DNA of 64,000 bases from Xenophilus sp. E41 (GTDB taxonomy: Bacteria; Pseudomonadota; Gammaproteobacteria; Burkholderiales; Burkholderiaceae_C). Within the stretch, counting starts at the first letter, position 1, and each line of letters begins with the position of its first letter. Made by a program: the position numbers and the translations under genes. Below the pieces are notes generated by a model. That model was not told the DNA's origin and did no database searches. It was given only the letters and a program-made list of their open reading frames with translations. This document shows, one piece after another, positions 9,905 to 18,444 of this stretch. The stretch spans positions 124,001-188,000 of the forward strand of contig NZ_QPIB01000008.1 in NCBI RefSeq assembly GCF_003671765.1, given 5' to 3'.

Positions 9905-10503
9905 GCGCCACCCTTCAGCCGCAAAGGCAGTCCCGCGGCCATCAGCGTGACGCGCTCGCAGGCCGTAGCCACCTGCTGGTTCAGGCGCCCCAGCACGTCG
10001 ACGAAGGCGCGCGTCTCGGCACCCAGCGGAATCACGCCCAGCCCGATCTCGTTGCTCACCAGCACGACCGGCCCCTGCGCCGTCGCGAGCGCCTCGGGCA
10101 GCAGCGCCACGCCGTCCTGCCATTCGGGAGCCGATGCGCGCTCGGGCGCCAGCTCGGCCGGCATCATGAGGTTGGTGAGCCACAGCGTGAGGCAGTCCAC
10201 CAGCACCAGCGTCTGGGGCGTGCTCGCGGCCATGACGGCCTCGGGCACGCGCCAGGGTTCCTCGATGGTCTCGAGCGCCGGCACGCGCGCGGCGCGCTCG
10301 AACTGGTGCAGCGCGATGCGCTGGTGCATCTCGTCGTCCCAGGCCTGCGCGGTGGCAATCATCACCGCCTTGTGCGCGGGCGAGCGCGCGAGCCAGGCCG
10401 CGGCCAGCGATTCGCCGCGGCGCGACTTGCCGCTCTTCTGGCCGCCGAGGATGAACTCGCTGGCGGCGATGTCGGTGGCTGGCGCTGCGACCGGTGCGTT
10501 CAT
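9901..10503 (-). CDS. cobU: adenosylcobinamide kinase / adenosylcobinamide-phosphate guanylyltransferase
   Basis: Bifunctional cytosolic enzyme (CobU/CobP) that phosphorylates adenosylcobinamide and adds GMP from GTP. The P-loop FILGGQKSGKSRRGE is near the N-terminus; VLVDCLTLWLTNLM and VLVSNEIGLGVIPL match the family. 200 residues from the ATG at 10503; the longer reading frame upstream runs into repeat B1 and is not protein-like. Together with cobC and cobD it covers nucleotide-loop assembly and lets the cell salvage cobinamide; cobS and cobT are not in this window. Confidence 0.94.
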   Translation of the reverse strand: MNAPVAAPATDIAASEFILGGQKSGKSRRGESLAAAWLARSPAHKAVMIATAQAWDDEMHQRIALHQFERAARVPALETIEEPWRVPEAVMAASTPQTLVLVDCLTLWLTNLMMPAELAPERASAPEWQDGVALLPEALATAQGPVVLVSNEIGLGVIPLGAETRAFVDVLGRLNQQVATACERVTLMAAGLPLRLKGGA

Positions 10504-10567
10504 GGTGCAAGACTCACTTTTCGACACTTCGGTGCAACCTTCCGCAGCCCTCTGCTGCGCGGAACAC

Positions 10568-10650
10568 CGCGGACCCGGCCTTGCCGGGCCGCTGGTGTTG
10601 CTCCCCTGGGGGAGGATTCGGCTACACGAAGTGAGCAAGAAACGAGGGGG
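10568..10650 (+). repeat. Repeat family B, copy 1
   Basis: About 83 bp between btuB and cobU. It shares the core CCGCGGAnCyGGCyTTGCCrG, then GCCGCTGG, then a C-run and G-run pair, then CGAAGTGAG...GAGGGGG with the element at 32382-32462, in the same orientation. GGCC/GGCC and CCCC/GGGG pairs give it hairpin potential. It lies within the B12 operon and may act as an intercistronic hairpin. Confidence 0.7.
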
Positions 10651-12543
10651 TTATCGAGGACTCCACTTGAGGCCGACGTACACGGTGCGGCCGGCGGTGG
10701 CGTAGTCCTTGACGAGCTGGTAGTTCTTGTCGGCGACATTGTCCACACGGGCCACGAGCGTGAGGTCGCGCGCGACCTCGCCGCTGGCGCTGAGGTTCAC
10801 GATGCCGTAGCCGCCCAGGCGCTGCGTGTTGGCCGCATCGGCCCAGCGCCGGCCGGAGGCCTGCAGTTCGGCGCCCAGCGTCCAGCCGCCCACGCGCCAG
10901 TCGGCGCCGAGGGTGCCGTGCACCTGCGCGCGCAACGGCAGCATGTGGTTCGTCTCGACGTCGCGCGGGTTCTGGTAGTCCAGCGAGCCGCGCAGGGTGA
11001 CGTCGCCGAGCCGGTGGCTCGCGGCCAGCGTCACGCCCTCGTACCTGGCGCGGTTGACGTTCGCATAGCAGCCGAAGAGGCTTTCGCACGCCGTGCTGCT
11101 GTAGTCGAAGGTGATGAGGTTGCGCACGCGGTTGCGGTACGCGACCAGGCTGGCGCTGGTGGTGCCGTCGCCGTAGCGCAGGCCGACCTCGGCGTTGCGG
11201 CTGGTCTCGGGCCGAAGGTTCGCGTCGCCATATTCGCTGAAGCGCTGGTACAGCGTCGGCGCACGGAAGGCCGTGCCGGCCGAGGCCGTCACGCGCCAGT
11301 TCTTCACGAATTCGTAGCCGTAGGCGATGCTGCCGGTGTTCTTGCCGCCGAACTCGCTGTCGTCGTCATGCCGCAGGTTGAGCTGCAGCGAATGCGGGCC
11401 CTGCACGAAGCCGTAGCCCAGCGCCAGGGCGTCCTGCGAACGCTTGCGGAAAAGCGTGGTGCTGTAGCTGTCGAGCGCCGGGTTGAAGAGCTTGTCTTCG
11501 CGCCGCTCGAGCGCCGCGGTGAACAGGTGCGAACCCACGCGGTATTCGTTCTGGAACAGGTAGCCGCGCAGGCGGGTCTGGGTGATGTAGTCGGGCTGCT
11601 CGCCCTTGACGTTGGTCTGGTAGCGCTGGTTGGAGTCGGTGACCGACAGCCTGGTCTTGTACTCGGGCGTCCACTGCGCGGTCCAGGTCAGGCCGGCCGT
11701 GCGCAGGTGGTACTGGTTGCGGTCGTCCACGCCGCGCAGCGGGTTGAAGGGGCGCGACAGGAAGGCGTCGTAGCCCGAGTCCATCTCGCTCTCGAGGGCC
11801 GTGAGGTCCACGCGGTGCTTCTCGCCGATCTGCCAGCCCAGGCGCACATTGCCCGAGATGCTCTTGTAGGAGTCGGCATCGGTGTTGTGCCTCACGTTCG
11901 GCGTGCGCACGTCGAAGCCGGCGCTCTGCTGGTACGAGGCGCCCACCGAATAGTCGAAGGCGCCGGCCGAGCCGCTGATGCCGGTCTGGATGTCCTGCGT
12001 GCGGCGGTTGCCCACGCCCCAGCTCACGAAGGGCGTCGGCTTGCCCTCGCCCTTCTTCGTGAACAGCTGCACGACGCCGCCGATGGCGTCGGAGCCGTAC
12101 ACTGCCGCGGCCGGACCGCGCAGCACCTCGATGCGTTCGATCTGCGCCAGCGGGATCGACTCCCAGGGCGCGCCGCCGGTGGACTGCGAGTCGATGCGCA
12201 CGCCGTCGAGGTACACCGCCGTGAAGCGCGTCTCGGCGCCGCGGATGAAGAGGCTGGTGGTGTTGCCCACGTTGCCGTTGCGCGAGATTTCCACGCCCGG
12301 CAGGCGCGCCAGCAGGTCGGCCACGCCCGAGGCACCGCTGCGCTCGATGGTGGCGCGGTCGATCACCGACACATCGGCCACGAGGTCGGAGATCGGCTGC
12401 TCGACGCGCGTCGCAGTGACGACGGTTTCGCCCAGCGAGGGCGGCGTCTGTGCGATGGCAAGGACCGGCAGCGCGGATGCGAGGGCGACGGACAGAAGGG
12501 AGGCACGCGGCAACGGGCGCGCGAACGGGGCACGGGGGGTCAT
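10651..12543 (-). CDS. btuB: TonB-dependent vitamin B12 outer-membrane receptor
   Basis: Outer-membrane corrinoid receptor, 630 residues. The signal peptide is about residues 1-31 (ending VLAIAQ), the TonB-box/plug start is GETVVTATR, and the plug has RLPGVEISRNGNVGN, SLFIRGAET and EVLRGPAAAVYGSDAIGGVV. The C-terminal barrel ends in GRTVYVGLKWSPR, with the terminal aromatic residues needed for assembly. The ATG at 12543 was chosen because the signal peptide starts there; the upstream frame is the riboswitch leader. It is the first gene of the B12 operon, so corrinoid should repress it through the riboswitch. Confidence 0.95.
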   Translation of the reverse strand: MTPRAPFARPLPRASLLSVALASALPVLAIAQTPPSLGETVVTATRVEQPISDLVADVSVIDRATIERSGASGVADLLARLPGVEISRNGNVGNTTSLFIRGAETRFTAVYLDGVRIDSQSTGGAPWESIPLAQIERIEVLRGPAAAVYGSDAIGGVVQLFTKKGEGKPTPFVSWGVGNRRTQDIQTGISGSAGAFDYSVGASYQQSAGFDVRTPNVRHNTDADSYKSISGNVRLGWQIGEKHRVDLTALESEMDSGYDAFLSRPFNPLRGVDDRNQYHLRTAGLTWTAQWTPEYKTRLSVTDSNQRYQTNVKGEQPDYITQTRLRGYLFQNEYRVGSHLFTAALERREDKLFNPALDSYSTTLFRKRSQDALALGYGFVQGPHSLQLNLRHDDDSEFGGKNTGSIAYGYEFVKNWRVTASAGTAFRAPTLYQRFSEYGDANLRPETSRNAEVGLRYGDGTTSASLVAYRNRVRNLITFDYSSTACESLFGCYANVNRARYEGVTLAASHRLGDVTLRGSLDYQNPRDVETNHMLPLRAQVHGTLGADWRVGGWTLGAELQASGRRWADAANTQRLGGYGIVNLSASGEVARDLTLVARVDNVADKNYQLVKDYATAGRTVYVGLKWSPR

Positions 12544-12646
12544 GGGACGAAAAGGATTCCAGCAGCAATGCCCTGGCCGGCTTCCCCGCCGGCGCCTGGG
12601 CGCCATGGCCGCTGCGACGAGCCTCAAGGCATCGAACGCGGCAACC
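12544..12646 (-). promoter_or_regulatory. Riboswitch expression platform and btuB leader
   Basis: 103 bp between the aptamer and the btuB ATG. On the minus strand it holds GGCGCCCAGGCGCC, a strong hairpin, within a larger GGCC...GGCC pairing. There is no T-tract, so control of translation start or a Rho-linked mechanism is more likely than an intrinsic terminator. This is inference. Confidence 0.5.
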
Positions 12647-12882
12647 GCCTTGTTGGCCGGTATCCGGGCTGACAGCGCGCACCTGCCGCCTTCCCAGGCG
12701 CCGTGTGTCGGCGGCGCCCAGTGGCTGGTTGGAAGGTGTGGCGCCCCTGCGGATTCGCGTGGACGCCGGCTGCTTGACCGTTGCGGGGGCAGCGCAGGCT
12801 GGCTTTGGCACCGGGGGTGCGTCGGCTCCTGCTTCCCGTTGAACTGCGACGCGCGAACCGCGGCGCGAGCACCAACAGGCGG
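12647..12882 (-). ncRNA. Cobalamin riboswitch (AdoCbl class) upstream of btuB
   Basis: Read on the minus strand, the aptamer starts with GCCTGTTGG (about 12882-12874) and ends with CCAACAAGGC (about 12656-12647), which pair as P1 with one bulge. Between them come AACGGGAAGCAGG, the hallmark GCTGCCCCCGCAACGGT, the B12 box AGCCACTGG (about 12730), GGGAAGG and the closing CAGCCCGGATACCGGCC. All conserved blocks of the cobalamin riboswitch are in order. The nearby ATG belongs to btuB at 12543. Confidence 0.93.
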
Positions 12883-12934
12883 CGAGTTTAATTTGAAACG
12901 ACCGGTGTATCGGCGGAACCTACAATCCGCGGCC

Positions 12935-13165
12935 ATGTCCGCACCGAGCCACTTCGACCAGATCGCCGAGCGCGTTGAACGTCTGCTCGTGCGCTACGAG
13001 GAAACCCAGCGCACCAACGCGTTGCTGCAGCAGCAGGTCGAAGCGCTCGCCCGCGAGCGCGACGCGCTCAAGGCACGCCTGACAGCCGCGCGCACCCGCA
13101 TCGATGCCATGCTGGAGCGGCTGCCCGCCGAACCGTCCAACGACTCCCCCTCCAACGCGACGTGA
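12935..13165 (+). CDS. small coiled-coil protein, ZapB-like (TIGR02449 type)
   Basis: 76 residues, almost all charged and Gln/Leu-rich helix: FDQIAERVERLLVRYEETQR, then LLQQQVEALARERDALKARL, with heptad spacing. Such proteins sit just upstream of zapA in many beta- and gammaproteobacteria and are taken to be division-associated, ZapB-like coiled coils. The stop overlaps the zapA GTG start by four bases (GTGA), so the two are translationally coupled. A TACAAT hexamer at 12921-12926, eight bases before the ATG, resembles a -10 and would give an almost leaderless transcript. Confidence 0.82.
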   Translation: MSAPSHFDQIAERVERLLVRYEETQRTNALLQQQVEALARERDALKARLTAARTRIDAMLERLPAEPSNDSPSNAT

Positions 13166-13509
13166 AACAAATCGAAGTGCAGATCATGGGCCAGAGCTAC
13201 CTGCTCGGCTGCCCCGAAGACGGCGAGGCGCAGCTGCGCGAGGCGGTGGACCGCGTCGACGCGGCCATGTGCAAGATCCGCGATGCGGGCAAGGTCAAGG
13301 CGCGCGACCGCATCGCGGTGCTGGCGTCGCTCAACCTCGCCTTCGACCTGGTGCAACGCGACGCCGCGCCGGTCGCGGCGCCCGCACCGGCCCAGCCGGC
13401 CGCGCCGGCATCCGATGCCATGACCGACGCCCCGGCCGACGAGGTGCGTGCCGCGCAGCTCGTGCAGCGCCTGGATCAGGCGCTGGCGGGCGACGGCCTG
13501 CTGCTCTGA
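13162..13509 (+). CDS. zapA: cell division protein ZapA
   Basis: FtsZ-ring stabiliser, 115 residues with a GTG start overlapping the previous stop. The globular head MKQIEVQIMGQSYLLGCPED is typical of ZapA, followed by AQLREAVDRVDAAMCKIRD and KARDRIAVLASLNLAFDL. The C-terminal part is an unusually Ala/Pro-rich linker (residues about 70-90) before a short helix, longer than in E. coli. A T7 run follows the stop without a strong stem. The 6S RNA gene lies downstream, as in many proteobacteria. Confidence 0.93.
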   Translation: MKQIEVQIMGQSYLLGCPEDGEAQLREAVDRVDAAMCKIRDAGKVKARDRIAVLASLNLAFDLVQRDAAPVAAPAPAQPAAPASDAMTDAPADEVRAAQLVQRLDQALAGDGLLL

Positions 13510-13588
13510 TTTTTTTGCCCTGTCGGACGACACCGGCTTTGCGTTGTCAAGCCTGTACGCGCCCGATGCAGCGCGTAAAATCGAAGGC

Positions 13589-13761
13589 GTCTGCGGTGCA
13601 TGCCGGGCTTTATATTTCCTTGAACCAATGCTCTACGGAGCCCGGGCTTGGTACATCGCTTGGCAAGCGTGAACATCTCGCGTCAGATGATCCCAATGCC
13701 TTGCTGCCCTCGCCCACCTGAACCCTGCGTTCAGGATGACGGTCCGGTGGCACCTGCAGAC
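13589..13761 (+). ncRNA. ssrS: 6S RNA
   Basis: Lies directly downstream of zapA, the classical place for ssrS. The ends form a long closing stem: GTCTGCGGTGC (13589-13599) pairs with GCACCTGCAGAC (13750-13761) with a single bulged T, then CCGG pairs with CCGG. The interior has the partly paired arms and AT-rich opened centre expected for the promoter-mimicking bubble that binds RNA polymerase. A -10-like TAAAAT sits at 13576-13581, 7 bases upstream. A terminator follows at 13773. About 173 nt is a little short for the family, so true ends may extend a few bases. Confidence 0.85.
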
Positions 13762-13772
13762 ACCTCTTCCGA

Positions 13773-13797
13773 CGGCCCGCCTTCTGGCGGGCCGTTT
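13773..13797 (+). terminator. Rho-independent terminator after 6S RNA
   Basis: GGCCCGCC-TTCT-GGCGGGCC stem-loop followed by GTTTCCTT. It lies 12 bases after the 6S closing stem and before the TauE gene. Confidence 0.8.
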
Positions 13798-13836
13798 CCT
13801 TGTGGGCCGTCCGCATAAGAACTCCGACACCGCCGC

Positions 13837-14652
13837 ATGCCGATCGAACCCCTGCTCGTCCTCGAACTCGCCGTGCTGGGCGTCGGCACCGGCTTTCTCG
13901 CAGGGCTGCTGGGCATCGGCGGCGGCATGCTGATGGTGCCCTTCCTCACCATCATCCTGGGCAACCGCGGCGTGCCGGCCGACCTGGCCGTGAAGATGGC
14001 CATCGCGACCTCGATGGCGACCATCATCTTCACCTCCATCTCCAGCGTGCGTGCGCACCACAAGCGCGGCGCGGTGCGCTGGGACATCGTGAAGCGGCTG
14101 GCGCCGGGCATCGTCATCGGCAGCCTGATCGGCAGCCTGGGCGTGTTCTCCTTGCTCAAGGGCACGGCGCTGGCGATCTTCTTCGCACTCTTCGTGAGCT
14201 TCTCGGCCACGCAGATGTTCCTGGACAAGAAACCAAAGCCCACGCGGCAGATGCCGGGCACCGCAGGCCAGCTCGGCGCAGGCGGCGTGATCGGTTTCGT
14301 CTCGGGCCTGGTCGGCGCGGGCGGCGGCTTCATCAGCGTGCCCTTCATGACCTGCTGCAACGTCGCCATCCACAACGCGGTGGCGACCAGCGCCGCGCTG
14401 GGCTTTCCGATCGCGGTCGCCAACGTGGCGGGCTACATCGCGGGCGGGTTCTCGCTGCAGGGCCTGCCGCCCGGCGCCTTCGGCTACATCTGGCTGCCGG
14501 CGCTGGTGGTGATCGCCGCGTGCAGCGTGCTCCTGGCGCCGCTGGGCGCACGCGCCGCGCATGCGCTGCCTGTGGGCAAGCTCAAGCGCGTGTTCGCCAG
14601 CGTGCTCTACCTTCTGGCGGCGTACATGCTGTGGAAGGGCCTGCGCGGCTGA
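13837..14652 (+). CDS. TauE/SafE family sulfite/organosulfonate exporter
   Basis: Polytopic membrane protein of 271 residues with about eight hydrophobic segments. The two family repeats are visible: GFLAGLLGIGGGMLMVPFL near the N-terminus and GFVSGLVGAGGGFISVPFM near residue 160. Family members export sulfite, sulfoacetate or similar anions; the real substrate here cannot be told. Its promoter must lie after the 6S terminator, in the short gap before 13837. It converges with the PAP2 gene, 28 bp away. Confidence 0.92.
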   Translation: MPIEPLLVLELAVLGVGTGFLAGLLGIGGGMLMVPFLTIILGNRGVPADLAVKMAIATSMATIIFTSISSVRAHHKRGAVRWDIVKRLAPGIVIGSLIGSLGVFSLLKGTALAIFFALFVSFSATQMFLDKKPKPTRQMPGTAGQLGAGGVIGFVSGLVGAGGGFISVPFMTCCNVAIHNAVATSAALGFPIAVANVAGYIAGGFSLQGLPPGAFGYIWLPALVVIAACSVLLAPLGARAAHALPVGKLKRVFASVLYLLAAYMLWKGLRG

Positions 14653-14680
14653 GACGCTGTGAACGAAGCGCCTCGCCTCG

Positions 14681-15280
14681 CTACGGCGCCCCGCCGGCCG
14701 CGGCGCCGCGCCAGCGCCGCAGGAGCTGCCGGCGAACGCGACGGCCGCGCGGTGCGGCCCAGCGCGCCCGCAGCCACAGGGCGATGAGCCGAAGGCCGTA
14801 GACCAGCACGGCCGCCAGCGCCGCACCGCCGGCGATGTCCATCGGATAGTGCAGCCCGCCATGGACGCGCGCCCAGGCGGTCGCGAGCGCCAGCGCGCCC
14901 ATCGCCAGCGCGGCGGGGCGCAGCCCTCGCAACGGCCACAGGCTGAAGGTGACCGCGAACATGACGGTGGCATGCGCGCTCGGGAAGGCACCGCGACCAC
15001 CGTGCGCGATCCAGGGCGCGCTGTCGCCCGTGACGAAGGGCCGCGGCATGGCAAATGCATCGGCCAGCGCATGGGCCACGGCAGCCGACAGCACCGCCAC
15101 GAGCCCCACCCCCAGCACGCCTGCGCGCTGCGTGGGCCGAAGGCAGCACAGCGCCAGCAGCATCAGGATGCCGATGGCGGCGCCGTGCTCGGCGATCCAG
15201 CGCGCGGCGGGGATGAGCGGCGCATCGACCTGATGGCCGGCGGCGATGCAGCTGAACAGCCAGCGGTTCAAGTCGAGCAT
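14681..15280 (-). CDS. PAP2-family membrane phosphatase
   Basis: 199-residue membrane protein with the three parts of the acid-phosphatase signature: FAMPRPF, then FPSAHATV, then RVHGGLHYPMDIAGG, holding the catalytic histidines and aspartate. This size and topology fit undecaprenyl-pyrophosphate or lipid phosphatases of the BcrC/YbjG type, acting at the periplasmic face; which lipid is inference. The C-terminus is a short Arg-rich tail. It stands alone; repeat A2 lies just upstream of its start, between it and the next minus-strand gene. Confidence 0.88.
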   Translation of the reverse strand: MLDLNRWLFSCIAAGHQVDAPLIPAARWIAEHGAAIGILMLLALCCLRPTQRAGVLGVGLVAVLSAAVAHALADAFAMPRPFVTGDSAPWIAHGGRGAFPSAHATVMFAVTFSLWPLRGLRPAALAMGALALATAWARVHGGLHYPMDIAGGAALAAVLVYGLRLIALWLRARWAAPRGRRVRRQLLRRWRGAAAGGAP

Positions 15281-15345
15281 GCGCGCAGGCTAGGCGGTGC
15301 ACATGTCGCGCCCATGAAAGCGCGACCGCCCTGCCCCCGATACAG

Positions 15346-15408
15346 TTCAACGCCAAATCGGCCGCTGGCGCCCGTCCCGTCGGGATGAGCAGCTATCGTT
15401 TCGATAGC
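15346..15408 (-). repeat. Repeat family A, copy 2
   Basis: 63 bp in the gap between the UreH-like gene stop (15418) and the PAP2 start. On the minus strand it opens with the perfect stem GCTATCGAAACGATAGC and then follows the family order to CCGATTTGGCGTTGAA. It lies 10 bp after a stop codon, so it would end up in that gene's 3' untranslated region. Confidence 0.85.
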
Positions 15409-15417
15409 ATGTCGACG

Positions 15418-16110
15418 TCAAAGCACGCCACACCATGCGAGGAAAGCGGCGCCCGCGTCGTGCCACAGCGCCCAGGCGGAGGCGGCGACGAGCGCCAGGC
15501 CCGACAGCCGCACCGCAATCTCCCCACGGCTGCCGACCGCCGTGCCGTCACGTGCCGCGACCCACGTGCGCAGGCCCAGCCAGGTGCCGCCGAGCAGCCA
15601 CACCGCGCTGCCCGCCGCGAAGGCCGCCATGCACAGCGCGCCGGCGACGGCGTCGCCCGCCAGTGCCGCGACCACCAGCGCCGAGTACAGCAGGCTGCAC
15701 GGCAGCAGCGCCCACAGCGCACCGATCAACCAGGGCCATCGACGGGCGCCGCCCGCGCGGCGCACGCGCGCCCAGGCGCCACGCGCCAGGCCGTCGAGCC
15801 ACAGCGGCTGCCGCGCCTGCCACAGCAGCACCCCCCCGAGCGCGAGCGCGGCCACGTGCAGCAGGGTCCAGAAGGGCCGCAGCGCGGCCACCTGCGTGCC
15901 CAGCCAGCCCAGCCCCTGCAGGCTGACCGCGGCGAGCGCGCCCAGCGCCGCGTAGCCTGCCGCACGACCCGCATGGAACTGCCACAGCGCCCGGCGCGTG
16001 CCACCGGCCGCGTGCACGACGCCGGCGCAAGGCGCACTGCACATGCCCAGGCAGTGCGCGCCGCCGGCCAGGCCCATCAGGCCGCAGGTCATGGCCAGGG
16101 CCAGCGTCAT
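15418..16110 (-). CDS. sulfite exporter TauE/SafE (UreH/DsbD_2-like) membrane protein
   Basis: 230 residues, six or so hydrophobic helices, related to the UreH-like/DsbD transmembrane family often found next to cbb3 oxidase and FNR genes. The N-terminus carries GLAGGAHCLGMCSAPCAG, with cysteines in the first helix region, as in members linked to metal or thiol transport for oxidase assembly. It is 12 bp after hemN in the same direction, so it is probably co-transcribed from the FNR-controlled promoter. A role in copper or redox supply to cbb3 oxidase is inference. Confidence 0.85.
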   Translation of the reverse strand: MTLALAMTCGLMGLAGGAHCLGMCSAPCAGVVHAAGGTRRALWQFHAGRAAGYAALGALAAVSLQGLGWLGTQVAALRPFWTLLHVAALALGGVLLWQARQPLWLDGLARGAWARVRRAGGARRWPWLIGALWALLPCSLLYSALVVAALAGDAVAGALCMAAFAAGSAVWLLGGTWLGLRTWVAARDGTAVGSRGEIAVRLSGLALVAASAWALWHDAGAAFLAWCGVL

Positions 16111-16122
16111 CGGCGCGGCCCT

Positions 16123-17553
16123 TCAGATGATGCGCGAGAAGCGCGTGCGTGCCCGGTCGGCCTGCAGGTGGCGGTCGAACACCATGGCGACGGCGCGCAC
16201 GAAGAACCAGCCGGTCTCGGTCACTTCGATCTCGCGTGCGCTCAGGCGGACCAGCCCGTCGGCCTGGAGCGATTCGAGTGCCGCCAGTTCGGCGGCGAAG
16301 TAGCGGCGGAAATCGATCAGGTGCGCCGCGTCGATGGTCTCGAAATCTACCCGGCCCTGGCACATGAGCGCCATGATGACCGCGCGGCGCAGAACGTCGT
16401 CGCGCGTCAGCGCCAGCCCGCGCACCACCGGCAGCCGCCCCTGGTCGATCAGGTCGTAGTACTCGTCCAGCGTCTTGGCGTTCTGGCTGTAGCTGGCGCC
16501 CACGCGGCCGATCGCCGACACGCCCAGGCCGACGATGTCGCAGTCCGGCTGGGTGCTGTAGCCCTGGAAGTTGCGATGCAGCCGGCCCTGCCGGCGCGCG
16601 ATGGCCAGCGAATCGTCGGGCAGCGCGAAATGGTCCATGCCGATGTAGCGGTAGCCCGCCTGCGTGAGGCGCTCGATGGCCTGCGACAGCATCTCCAGCT
16701 TGGCATCCGCCGACGGCAGTTCCTCGGCGTCGATGCGCCGCTGCGGCTTGAAGCGCTCGGGCAGGTGGGCGTAGGCGTAGAGGGCGATGCGGTCCGGTCG
16801 CAGTTCGGCCACCTGGTCGAGCGTGCGCCTGAACGAGGCCGGGCCCTGCCGCGGCAGGCCGTAGATCAGGTCGGTGTTGATGGAGCGGAAGCCCAGTTGC
16901 CGCGCGGATTCCACCAGCGCAAAGACCTCGTCTGCCGGCTGGATGCGGTGCACCGCCTTCTGCACCTGCGCATCGAAATCCTGCACGCCGAAGCTGATGC
17001 GGTTGAAGCCCAGGGTGGCGAGGTGGGCCAGGCGTTTCGCGTCCACCGTGCGAGGGTCGACCTCGATCGACCACTCGCCGTCGGCCGTGAAGCTGAAGGA
17101 GCGCCGCAGCATGGCGACCAGCGCGGTGAGGGCCGCGTCGTCGAGGAAGGTGGGCGTGCCGCCGCCGAGGTGCAGCTGGCTGACCGAGGCGTTCGGGCCC
17201 AGGTGCGCCACCTGCAGCTCGACCTCGCGCGCCAGGTAGGCCATGTAGTCCTGCCCCTTCTCGCGCCGCCGCGTCACGATCTTGTTGCAGGCGCAGTAGT
17301 AGCACAGCGATTCGCAGAAGGGGATGTGCACGTACAGCGACAGCGGCAGCCGCGCGGCCAGGCCGACCTGGCGCCGCTGCTCCAGCGACTGGGCGTAGGT
17401 GTCGGCACCGAAGGCGTCGACGAAGCGATCGGCCGTGGGGTACGAGGTGTAGCGCGGCCCGGGCACGTCGAAGCGGCGCAGCAGCGACGGCGAGACGACG
17501 CCTGGCCAGGCGGCCGGTTCCGCCTCGGAGATCGTGGACAGGGGCAAGGTCAT
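16123..17553 (-). CDS. hemN: oxygen-independent coproporphyrinogen III oxidase
   Basis: Radical SAM enzyme of heme synthesis, 476 residues, normal for HemN. The N-terminal GPRYTSYPTADRF motif and the cluster motif C80-x3-C84-x2-C87-x-C89 (in VHIPFCESLCYYCACN) mark true HemN rather than HemW. LHLGGGTPTFLD and SIEVDPRTVD follow. It decarboxylates two propionates under low oxygen. An FNR box lies 72 bp upstream of the ATG, fitting anaerobic induction, and it supplies heme to the cbb3 oxidase encoded nearby. Confidence 0.96.
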   Translation of the reverse strand: MTLPLSTISEAEPAAWPGVVSPSLLRRFDVPGPRYTSYPTADRFVDAFGADTYAQSLEQRRQVGLAARLPLSLYVHIPFCESLCYYCACNKIVTRRREKGQDYMAYLAREVELQVAHLGPNASVSQLHLGGGTPTFLDDAALTALVAMLRRSFSFTADGEWSIEVDPRTVDAKRLAHLATLGFNRISFGVQDFDAQVQKAVHRIQPADEVFALVESARQLGFRSINTDLIYGLPRQGPASFRRTLDQVAELRPDRIALYAYAHLPERFKPQRRIDAEELPSADAKLEMLSQAIERLTQAGYRYIGMDHFALPDDSLAIARRQGRLHRNFQGYSTQPDCDIVGLGVSAIGRVGASYSQNAKTLDEYYDLIDQGRLPVVRGLALTRDDVLRRAVIMALMCQGRVDFETIDAAHLIDFRRYFAAELAALESLQADGLVRLSAREIEVTETGWFFVRAVAMVFDRHLQADRARTRFSRII

Positions 17554-17624
17554 GGCAACAGGAGCGCGGGCCGAGGGTGGCACGGCGCGTCCTTGCACTG
17601 TGGCGGCAAGCGGCTTAGTCTTGC

Positions 17625-17638
17625 TTGACCTGGATCAA
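17625..17638. promoter_or_regulatory. FNR box between hemN and fnr
   Basis: TTGACCTGGATCAA, matching the TTGAT-N4-ATCAA consensus at 9 of 10 positions. It is centred about 79 bp from the hemN ATG and about 87 bp from the fnr ATG, so it may serve hemN activation, fnr autoregulation, or both. Confidence 0.85.
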
Positions 17639-17718
17639 ACCCGCGCGCAATCGAGAGCGCACAATCGATTGACATTCACCGCGCCCTCCCGGGACGGCGC
17701 ACCAACCTGCCCGCTGCC

Positions 17719-18444
17719 ATGACGCTCAACGCCGACACGATCAAAGTCGCCTGCTCCAACTGCAACCTGCGGGAGCTGTGCATGCCGGTCGGCCTGCAGC
17801 CGCAGGAACTGCAACGCATCGACGACATCGTGGCCACGCGCCGCAAGGTCCGCCGCAAGGAGACGCTCTTTGCCAGCGGCGAGCGCTTCACCTCCCTCTA
17901 TGCCATCCGCACCGGCGTCTTCAAGACCCAGGTCACGGCCGAGGACGGCCGCGAGCAGGTCACCGGCTTCCAGATGGCCGGCGAGATCATGGGCCTGGAC
18001 GGCATCGTGAACGACCACCACACCTGCGACGCCGTGGCACTGGAAGACGCCGAGGTGTGCGTGATGCCCTTCGAGCGCATCGAGGAACTGTCGCGCGAGG
18101 TGACCGCCCTGCAGCGCCACGTGCATCAGATCATGAGCCGAGAGATCGTGCGCGAGCACGGCGTGATGCTGCTCCTGAGCAGCATGCGTGCCGAGGAACG
18201 TCTCGCGGCCTTCCTGCTGAACCTGCTGCAGCGACTGCATGCGCGCGGCTTCTCGGCGTCGGAGCTGGTGCTGCGCATGACGCGTGAGGAGATCGGCAGC
18301 TACCTGGGCCTGAAGCTCGAGACGGTGAGCCGCACGATGTCGAAGTTCGCCGAGGACGGGCTGGTCGAGGTCAACCAGCGGCATGTGCGCATCCTCGACG
18401 CGGACGCCCTGCGCCGCCTGGTCAATCCGACGGTGTGCGCCTGA
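17719..18444 (+). CDS. fnr: FNR-type oxygen-responsive transcriptional regulator
   Basis: CRP/FNR-family regulator, 241 residues, with a 4Fe-4S cluster site: C12, C15 and C21 (CSNCNLREL-C) and C103 (HTCDAV). The cyclic-nucleotide-like fold follows and the C-terminal helix-turn-helix is near residues 190-210 (EEIGSYLGLKLETVSRTMSK), with the ETVSR recognition residues for TTGAT half sites. It should activate hemN and the cco genes when oxygen is low. Its last 23 bases overlap the convergent small gene at 18422. Confidence 0.96.
   Translation: MTLNADTIKVACSNCNLRELCMPVGLQPQELQRIDDIVATRRKVRRKETLFASGERFTSLYAIRTGVFKTQVTAEDGREQVTGFQMAGEIMGLDGIVNDHHTCDAVALEDAEVCVMPFERIEELSREVTALQRHVHQIMSREIVREHGVMLLLSSMRAEERLAAFLLNLLQRLHARGFSASELVLRMTREEIGSYLGLKLETVSRTMSKFAEDGLVEVNQRHVRILDADALRRLVNPTVCA

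Noticed and set aside
13510-13517. T-run after zapA as a terminator
   Set aside because: Only a weak 5-bp stem precedes it, with a long loop; it may contribute, but the clear terminator lies after the 6S RNA.
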